The notes beneath the pieces were generated by a model, which worked only from the letters and a program-made list of their open reading frames with translations, was not told the origin of the DNA and ran no database searches. A stretch of DNA of 64,000 nt from Arthrobacter sp. zg-Y20 (GTDB taxonomy: Bacteria; Actinomycetota; Actinomycetes; Actinomycetales; Micrococcaceae), in contig NZ_CP126241.1 of NCBI RefSeq assembly GCF_030142075.1, forward strand, positions 2,046,001 through 2,110,000, in the 5' to 3' direction. The number at the start of each line of letters is the position of its first letter. Positions within the stretch are counted from its first letter, which is position 1. Below are positions 58,620-64,000 of this stretch, piece after piece. The translations under genes were made by a program, and so were the position numbers.

Positions 58620-59362
58620 CCGAGGACCGCACCATCAAAATCCTGCAGCTGTACCCGCGGGAAATGAACATTTACGGCGACTGGGGCAACGTCCTGGTGC
58701 TGAAGCAGCGCCTGAAATGGTACGGCTATAACCCCGTTGTGGAGGAATACAACGCCGGGGACACCTTCCCCGAGGGCGTGGACATCATTGTGGGTGGCGG
58801 CGGCCAGGACAGCGGGCAGGTGGTGATCCAGCAGGACCTCCAGGAACTCGCGCCCACGCTGCGGGCACTGGCCGACGACGGCCTGCCGATGCTGGTGATC
58901 TGCGGCCTGTACCAGCTGTTCGGGAAGTTCTTCAAGACGCACGAGGGCACGCTGATCCCGGGGATCGGCATCCTGGACCTGGAAACGCACGGCGGCGATG
59001 TGCGGCTGATCGGCAACGTGCTCTCCGTCAGCAGCGAGTTCGGCGAGATCCACGGTTACGAGAACCACAGCGGCCAGACCTTCCTGGGCCCCGGCGTCGA
59101 GCCGTTGGCCGAGGTGCGCAAGGGTGAAGGCAACAACACCAAGGACAACACCGAGGGCGCCCGGTATAAGAACGTGGTGGCCAGCTACTTGCACGGCTCC
59201 CTGCTGCCCAAGAACCCGGCCATTGCCGACTTCCTGATCCAGCAGGCCGCCATCCGGAAATTCGGCAGCTTTGAGCCGACGCCGCGCTCCGAAGAGGACC
59301 TGGCCGAGCTGTCCAAGCTCTCCGAAATGGCCCGGCAGCACGCCGGGCAGCGGCCGCGGTAG
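58616..59362 (+). CDS. gatD: Lipid II isoglutaminyl synthase, GatD glutaminase subunit
   Basis: A 248-residue class I glutamine amidotransferase-like protein that frees ammonia for MurT. The nucleophile Cys96 is in VICGLYQLFG and the His193 is in SYLHGSLLPKNP; GGGGQDSGQ is the oxyanion region. The protein has a longer C-terminus than S. aureus GatD. ATG overlaps murT (ATGA), so the two subunits are made in a coupled way. Confidence 0.93.
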   Translation: MTEDRTIKILQLYPREMNIYGDWGNVLVLKQRLKWYGYNPVVEEYNAGDTFPEGVDIIVGGGGQDSGQVVIQQDLQELAPTLRALADDGLPMLVICGLYQLFGKFFKTHEGTLIPGIGILDLETHGGDVRLIGNVLSVSSEFGEIHGYENHSGQTFLGPGVEPLAEVRKGEGNNTKDNTEGARYKNVVASYLHGSLLPKNPAIADFLIQQAAIRKFGSFEPTPRSEEDLAELSKLSEMARQHAGQRPR

Positions 59363-59383
59363 TTCGCGCGCGGGGCGCAGGGC

Positions 59384-60262
59384 CTAGAAGCTGAGTTCCT
59401 GGGTCCCGGTGGTTCCGTCGCGGTAGGTGACATTGACGGTTGTGCCACCACCGGATGCGTCCTGGAGTTCGGCGCCGGGCAGCCACAGGGCGAAGTGTCC
59501 TTTGAACACGGTCGCAGCCACTTCCTCACCCGCGATACTCGTGTACGTCACTCCCACGACGTCGTCGCCGGCTCGCCCTGAAGCTATCGAGATTGGTTTG
59601 TTCCTGATCATCCCGGTTCCCAGCTGGGTGGGCGCGAGGGATCGAGCAGCGGGATCGGTTTCGGCGCCGAGCCTGCCGATGGAGCCGATCATGCCCCCGT
59701 CGAACAGGGGCGCGGAACCATCGGTGATGCAGGTCGCTTCGAAACCGTCGGCGCCGGTAAGGACCACGGTCATCCACTCACCGCGGCGCTCCGCGATAGC
59801 CACCTCCGCGGCGGCAAGGTCCTGTGCATACATCCCGTCCCCCGTGTTTTTGTTCGATGCCATGCAGTCCGCCGCGGCCTCATCGAGGTCGGCTCCGGAA
59901 AGGGTTACCGGGTTCGCTGTCCACGTAGCGAATGCTGCATCACCGCCGGAAAGCGAAGGGAGGACGAGCAGCCCGGCCGTGGCGGCTGCGGCCAACCCGC
60001 CGAGGACGACGGCGCGCCGACGTCGGACGGGCGCCCCGTGCTTCTGCCCCCGGAATAGGTCATTCCTTCCAGCCCTGGCCGGCTCCCCAACCCCGACCTT
60101 GGCCGGAACCGTCGCGGGCGCCGTCGCCGTCGTCCTCCGTGCAGTGCTGCCAGCGAGGATGTGCTCGAGGTCGGCCTGCGCCCGTTGCGGACGGGCGTCC
60201 GGGGCTTCATTCGCTGCGTCCATGCTGCGCAGCATTGTGTCTATGTCCTGAAGGCGTTTCAT
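59384..60262 (-). CDS. Membrane protein, likely anti-sigma partner of the ECF sigma factor
   Basis: A 292-residue protein with a cytosolic N-terminal half (about residues 1-83) containing a helical start (RLQDIDTMLRSMDAANEAPD), one transmembrane helix (about 84-103, AVVLGGLAAAATAGLLVLP) after a basic RRRR, and an extracytoplasmic domain with two Cys (CMAS and CITD) that may form a disulfide. It resembles the CU044_5270-type proteins that accompany actinobacterial ECF sigma genes. It is translationally coupled to the sigma gene (four-base overlap). No HxxxCxxC zinc motif is visible. Confidence 0.72.
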   Translation of the reverse strand: MKRLQDIDTMLRSMDAANEAPDARPQRAQADLEHILAGSTARRTTATAPATVPAKVGVGEPARAGRNDLFRGQKHGAPVRRRRAVVLGGLAAAATAGLLVLPSLSGGDAAFATWTANPVTLSGADLDEAAADCMASNKNTGDGMYAQDLAAAEVAIAERRGEWMTVVLTGADGFEATCITDGSAPLFDGGMIGSIGRLGAETDPAARSLAPTQLGTGMIRNKPISIASGRAGDDVVGVTYTSIAGEEVAATVFKGHFALWLPGAELQDASGGGTTVNVTYRDGTTGTQELSF

Positions 60263-60831
60263 GGCGTTGCCGTCCTTTCGGGTGCTGCTGCTGACCTGCT
60301 GGAAGGGTCCGGAAGATGATCAATGAGCAGGCGCAGGGCGCGGCGTGCGCGGCTTAGCCGGAGCCGGTAGGCCACCGGGGATATGCCGAGCACCACGGCC
60401 GCCTGCGGAGCGGAAAGGTCCTCGAAGACTGACAGGCCTAGTGCTTCCTGGTGCACTGCGGACAGGAGATGCCACGCGCGGCTGAGGTCGACCCGGGTCA
60501 TCACCGCATCCTCGTGCGAGCTGCTGTAAGGCTCACCGCCAATGTCACTGAGCCGGACGCCGAGGGCCTGCCGGCGCTGCTCGCCGCGCTCGGCGTTCAA
60601 CATGACGTTCCGGGCGATTCCGAACGTCCAGGCCCGCGCGTCGTCGTGGTTCCGGGGCGCCTCGGCAAAGCGGCGCCATACAACGAGGAACGCATCCGAC
60701 ACCACGTCTTCGGCCAAAGCCGCGCCTGTGCGCCGTTGCACGAACCGGAGCACGTCCGGGTACACCGCTGTGTACATAGCCCGGAAAGAGTCCGCCCGAT
60801 CAGCGGGCGCTGAAAGATCATCCATACCCAT
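60259..60831 (-). CDS. ECF-type RNA polymerase sigma factor
   Basis: A 190-residue sigma-70 family protein with regions 2 and 4 only. Region 2 covers about residues 15-85 (DVLRFVQRRTGAALAEDVVS, AWTFGIARNVMLN), and region 4 covers about 120-180 (LSAVHQEALGLSVFEDLS, SPVAYRLRLSRARRAL). ATG 60831 has GGGGGA five bases upstream; an in-frame start seven codons earlier is less likely. The membrane partner is next. The regulon and trigger are not visible. Confidence 0.88.
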   Translation of the reverse strand: MGMDDLSAPADRADSFRAMYTAVYPDVLRFVQRRTGAALAEDVVSDAFLVVWRRFAEAPRNHDDARAWTFGIARNVMLNAERGEQRRQALGVRLSDIGGEPYSSSHEDAVMTRVDLSRAWHLLSAVHQEALGLSVFEDLSAPQAAVVLGISPVAYRLRLSRARRALRLLIDHLPDPSSRSAAAPERTATP

Positions 60832-60980
60832 ACATGTCCCCCATGGGCCCAAGTGTGTCGCACGGAAGGCAAAGCTGCGCTTCCCGAGTTCCAGCCCAAG
60901 GGAAGTGCTTCGTTAATTCAGGTGTTGAAGATTCCATCCAAGTAGTTGCGCTGGGACGGCAAACACCATCCAATAGTCCA

Positions 60981-62318
60981 ATGACGGACGATACCGGCAC
61001 AGCCACATCAAAACCACAAACCGGACTGAAGCGGGCAATCGGTGCACCGCTGCTGTTCGCGTTTATCGTGGGCGACACCCTCGGCGCCGGTATCTACACC
61101 CTCGTGGGTACCATGGCCGCCGACGTCGGCGGCGCGATCTGGATACCCCTGCTGATCGCCCTGGTCGTCGCGCTGCTCACTGCCACGACCTACGCGGAAC
61201 TGATCACCAAGTACCCGCATGCCGGCGGAGCCGCCCGCTACGCCGACCGGGCTTTCGGCATCCCCTACGTGTCATTCCTCGTCGGTTTCCTCATGATGGC
61301 CTCAGGAATCACCACAGCCGCTGCCCTCGCGAACGCCTTCGCAGGCGATTACCTCACGGCGCTCATCGACGTGCCGGAAGCGCCCGCAGCGGTGGTGTTC
61401 ATCATCCTGCTGACTTTGATCAATCTTCGCGGCGTCAAAGAGTCCCTCACCGCGAACCTCGTAGCTTCCGTCATCGAGGTATCCGGCCTCGTCATCGTCA
61501 TCGTCGTCTGCGCCATCGTTTTCGGCTCCGGCAACGGGGAACCATCCCGGCTCCTGGAATTCGCGCCGGACGTCCCTCCCCTCCAGGGCGCCTTCGCCGC
61601 ATCCATCGTCGCCTTTTTCTCCTTCCTCGGCTTTGAGGCGGCGGCAAACATGGCCGAGGAAGTACGTAACCCCTCCAAGGCCTACCCCCGCGCATTGTTC
61701 GGCGCCATCTGCACCGCCGGGGTGGTGTATCTCCTGATCGCTCTCGGCGCCGTCATTGTTATGGACCCGACGGAGCTGGCCGATTCCACCGGCCCCCTTC
61801 TCGCCGTCGTCGCCGCCAGCGGCGTCGCAATCCCGCCCGGACTCTTCAGCATCATCGCGCTGATCGCCATCGCCAATGGCGCACTGCTGTTTATGGTTAT
61901 GGCCAGCCGCGTCGGCTACGGATTGGCCGAAGCAGAACTGCTCCCTCGTGCCTTCAGCCGCGTGCTGCCGGGCCGCCGCACCCCGTGGGTCTCCATTGTG
62001 GTCGTGGCCGGACTAACGATTGTCCTGACCCTCACCGGAAATGTCGCCTCGTTGGCCGAAACCACCGTGCTGCTGCTGCTCCTGGTGTTCCTGTCTGCCA
62101 ACGTCAGCGTCCTCGTCCTCAAAAAGGACAAAGTGGACCATGACCACTTCAGCGCCCCCCGGTTCATGCCGGTCCTCGCGATCATTGCGAGCATCGCACT
62201 CCTCACCCAACAAAGCGGGACCATCTGGCTCAGTGCCGCCGTCTACGTAGCGATCGGGTCCTTGTTGTTCCTCGCGGCCCGGGCCCGACGCAAGCACGAG
62301 GAGCGATTGAGCGCTTAG
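60981..62318 (+). CDS. APC-family amino acid permease
   Basis: A 445-residue transporter with about 12 helices. The first helix contains the APC motif FIVGDTLGAGIYTLVG (about residues 28-43), and FFSFLGFEAAANMAEEVRNP lies in the loop after TM6. The EEVRNP motif fits cationic or broad-range amino acid permeases. ATG 60981 is chosen by length and family; it has no ribosome binding site, and a GTG upstream in frame is possible. It is divergent from the sigma gene and overlaps the convergent Nudix gene by four bases. Confidence 0.85.
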   Translation: MTDDTGTATSKPQTGLKRAIGAPLLFAFIVGDTLGAGIYTLVGTMAADVGGAIWIPLLIALVVALLTATTYAELITKYPHAGGAARYADRAFGIPYVSFLVGFLMMASGITTAAALANAFAGDYLTALIDVPEAPAAVVFIILLTLINLRGVKESLTANLVASVIEVSGLVIVIVVCAIVFGSGNGEPSRLLEFAPDVPPLQGAFAASIVAFFSFLGFEAAANMAEEVRNPSKAYPRALFGAICTAGVVYLLIALGAVIVMDPTELADSTGPLLAVVAASGVAIPPGLFSIIALIAIANGALLFMVMASRVGYGLAEAELLPRAFSRVLPGRRTPWVSIVVVAGLTIVLTLTGNVASLAETTVLLLLLVFLSANVSVLVLKKDKVDHDHFSAPRFMPVLAIIASIALLTQQSGTIWLSAAVYVAIGSLLFLAARARRKHEERLSA

Positions 62319-62872
62319 CTGACCTGGGCCCCCGGCAAAGACCTAGCCGTATCCCGCACGAGTTCCAGGCGCGTGCTGAATCCTTCCGGCACTTGGGCCG
62401 GTAATTCGTTGACCGGGAACCAGCGGACGGCCTCGCTCTCCTCACTCACTGAAGTCACCGCCTCCGGGCTCACGACCGCGGCAAACCCCACATCCCAATG
62501 AGCCGAACAAGAGAAACCCGCCTGCAGATCGTGGCGGTCAAGATCCATGATCTCCCGGGCAAGCAGTAGAAGACCGCTGATTCCAGACTCCTCGCGGGCC
62601 TCCCGTTGCGCCGCGTCCGCAACCGATGCATCCTCCGGTTCGATGTGACCGCCGAACTGCACCCAGAACTGCCCCTTGCGATGAAAACACAGGAGAACGT
62701 GATCAAATGCGGGGGAAAACACGAAACATGACCCCGTGACATGCTCCGGGCCGCCGTCCCTGCGCAGTGAGGCATCCCCTGCCGTGTTCAGGAACCCGAG
62801 ATACTCATCTCGCAGTTTTGATTCGGGAAGAGTCCGGAGGCTGGTACGCAGATCATCAAGGGGCATACCCAC
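62315..62872 (-). CDS. Nudix hydrolase
   Basis: A 185-residue nucleoside-diphosphate-linked hydrolase. The Nudix box is at about residues 74-98 (GGHIEPE, then REAREESGI). There are nine residues between GGHIEPE and REAREESGI where the canonical box has seven. The metal-binding REAREE is intact. GTG 62872 is used; the ATG two codons on is also possible. Substrate unknown. Confidence 0.85.
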   Translation of the reverse strand: MGMPLDDLRTSLRTLPESKLRDEYLGFLNTAGDASLRRDGGPEHVTGSCFVFSPAFDHVLLCFHRKGQFWVQFGGHIEPEDASVADAAQREAREESGISGLLLLAREIMDLDRHDLQAGFSCSAHWDVGFAAVVSPEAVTSVSEESEAVRWFPVNELPAQVPEGFSTRLELVRDTARSLPGAQVS

Positions 62873-63004
62873 ATTTTGCCGGATTCCTCACGGCTACCTG
62901 TTCCATGTAGGTGGGTCTCCGTCCGGCGCGGCATTGATACCGCCGCAGCCTGCGCCCATACTCAGTCCCAAACATGTGGGAAAACCGTCCAACCAAGGAG
63001 TGAG

Positions 63005-63316
63005 ATGTCGGGTACAGCACTGGCCAGGTCAACGATGAGGTTTGGAACCAGGTTCGGTATCGCTGCCGTCGTCCTGATAGTTCTTGGTCCATTCATCAAC
63101 AGGAACTTCGGCGTCGGAGACGCCGCGAACCTCTTGCTTCCCTCCATCGTGGAATCAGCGCCCGCTGCAGTGCTGGTATCGCTGATGTACCTAGTCTTGC
63201 TGGGGCTGTGCGTGCTGTTCGGGGCCGCGCTGATCACCGCGTCCCTGGTTATCCGCCATGCGGAAATGAGCGATGAATCTGCACCAATCGAGGAATCCGA
63301 ATCCCACGCGTTCTGA
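63005..63316 (+). CDS. Small two-helix membrane protein
   Basis: A 103-residue protein with two predicted transmembrane helices (about residues 16-30 and 50-80: FGIAAVVLIVLGPF and VSLMYLVLLGLCVLFGAALI). The C-terminus is acidic (DESAPIEESESHAF). ATG 63005 has AAGGAG four bases upstream. No family recognised. Confidence 0.68.
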   Translation: MSGTALARSTMRFGTRFGIAAVVLIVLGPFINRNFGVGDAANLLLPSIVESAPAAVLVSLMYLVLLGLCVLFGAALITASLVIRHAEMSDESAPIEESESHAF

Positions 63317-63411
63317 CTCCCGCGTTTCCCGTCTCCCGTCCTATCTGTCGGCCCGCGCCTGAATGCTCAATGTCGTCCAGGTCCGACGGCCGTGAGTATT
63401 ACTGTGGACTG

Positions 63412-63951
63412 ATGTTTAGGACGCATCAGCTTAGTGAAGATGTCAGCATGCGCGTTTTACGCCTGACGGATGCGAAAGCACTTACCGCAGCGTACGTGCG
63501 CAACCGGGACTACCTTTCACACTGGGAACCGGTTCGCCCCGAGGACTACTACACCGAGGTTTGGCAGGCCGATGACATATCCGGTCGCCTGGCTGCGAAT
63601 GAAGCCGGCGCGCAGTATCCCTTTGGCCTGTTTGCCGGCGACACCGTCGTGGGCAGATTCAACCTCGCAGGAATCGTGCGTGGACCCTTCCAGAGTGCCG
63701 GTCTTGGCTACTGGGTGGACGGCACATACGCCGGCCGAGGACTGGCATCGGCTGCCGTCCAGGTGATCGTCGAAACGGCCCGCGACGAACTCGGGCTGCA
63801 CCGCATCGAAGCGAGCACTCTTCTGCACAACACTGGCTCGCAGCGGGTGCTGCTGAAAGCGGGATTCCAGCAAATCGGAATGGCGCCGCGATACCTGCAG
63901 ATTGCCGGAAAATGGCAAGACCACAATCTCTACCAGGTACTCCTGCATTAG
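63412..63951 (+). CDS. GNAT-family N-acetyltransferase (RimJ-like)
   Basis: A 179-residue acetyltransferase with the RimJ/RimL shape. Visible are YLSHWEPVRPEDYY, the beta strands GLFAGDTVVGRFNL, and the acetyl-CoA-binding turn GYWVDGTYAGRGLASAAV followed by LHRIEASTLLHNTGSQRVLLKAGF. It probably acetylates a protein N-terminus or a small amine. ATG 63412 is the likely start; an in-frame ATG 14 codons earlier is possible. The last 49 bases of the window hold no feature I can support. Confidence 0.88.
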   Translation: MFRTHQLSEDVSMRVLRLTDAKALTAAYVRNRDYLSHWEPVRPEDYYTEVWQADDISGRLAANEAGAQYPFGLFAGDTVVGRFNLAGIVRGPFQSAGLGYWVDGTYAGRGLASAAVQVIVETARDELGLHRIEASTLLHNTGSQRVLLKAGFQQIGMAPRYLQIAGKWQDHNLYQVLLH

Positions 63952-64000
63952 GCCCCTTGCCCGCTCATGGGTGTCTCATTAGGTACTCCTCAACAATCGG

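Noticed and set aside
60832-60980. ECF-type autoregulatory promoter (GGAAC) before the sigma gene
   Set aside because: A GGAAC is present on the minus strand but no CGTT-like -10 at the right distance follows.

Overview
The window is a compact, high-GC, gene-dense chromosomal segment from an actinobacterium, most likely Arthrobacter or a close relative in the Micrococcaceae. The reasons are the pyrR-pyrB-pyrC-(membrane protein)-carA-carB-pyrF-mihF-gmk-rpoZ-coaBC-metK-priA order, the actinobacterial mIHF, a PriA without Walker motifs, the alaS-ruvX-mltG-aroE/C/K/B-efp-nusB order, frequent GTG and TTG starts, and many 1-8 base stop/start overlaps. The genus is an inference. I saw no rRNA, tRNA, CRISPR, IS element, prophage or integrase.

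Layout. 1-7475 (accessory): the end of an aldo/keto reductase, an alpha/beta hydrolase and a glycosyltransferase in one + operon; a MarR/OhrR-like regulator with an NADP-dependent oxidoreductase (-); an aminoglycoside-phosphotransferase-like protein; a divergent TetR/NmrA-like pair with operator palindromes; an hsp20 gene preceded by both CIRCE-like and HAIR-like elements; and a possible 49-residue membrane peptide. 7480-22246 (-): pyrimidine synthesis led by pyrR, with a PyrR-box-like RNA motif beside its ribosome binding site, followed by mihF (own promoter), gmk, rpoZ, coaBC, metK and priA. 22393-23604 (+): a PrsW-type membrane protease ending at a bidirectional terminator. 23691-33790 (-): two small membrane proteins, alaS, ruvX, mltG, the shikimate genes aroE, aroC, aroK, aroB, then efp and nusB.

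33983-44688 holds rpsD, rarA, an acVLRF1-like protein that seems to lack its catalytic loop, a nitronate monooxygenase-like protein, a PhzF-like protein, aspS, an APC permease, adenosine deaminase, a decayed LuxR-type HTH fragment and hisS. 44892-47852 (+) holds a membrane-anchored cyclophilin, a DUF349 protein and an AbiEi-like protein. 47873-57053 (-) holds yebC, ruvC-ruvA-ruvB, yajC-secD-secF and rel. 57348-59362 (+) is the murT-gatD pair for lipid II amidation, apparently transcribed leaderless. 59384-63951 holds an ECF sigma factor with its likely membrane anti-sigma partner, an APC permease, a Nudix hydrolase, a small membrane protein and a GNAT acetyltransferase.

Most of the window is housekeeping: nucleotide and aromatic precursor synthesis, translation, Holliday junction repair, Sec secretion, stringent response and peptidoglycan modification. 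I did not find a clearly new multi-gene system. The points most worth a second look are the dual heat-shock operators at hsp20, the PyrR box at the pyr leader, the VLRF1-like protein without its loop, the ribbon-less MurT, the LuxR remnant and several short exact duplications at gene ends.
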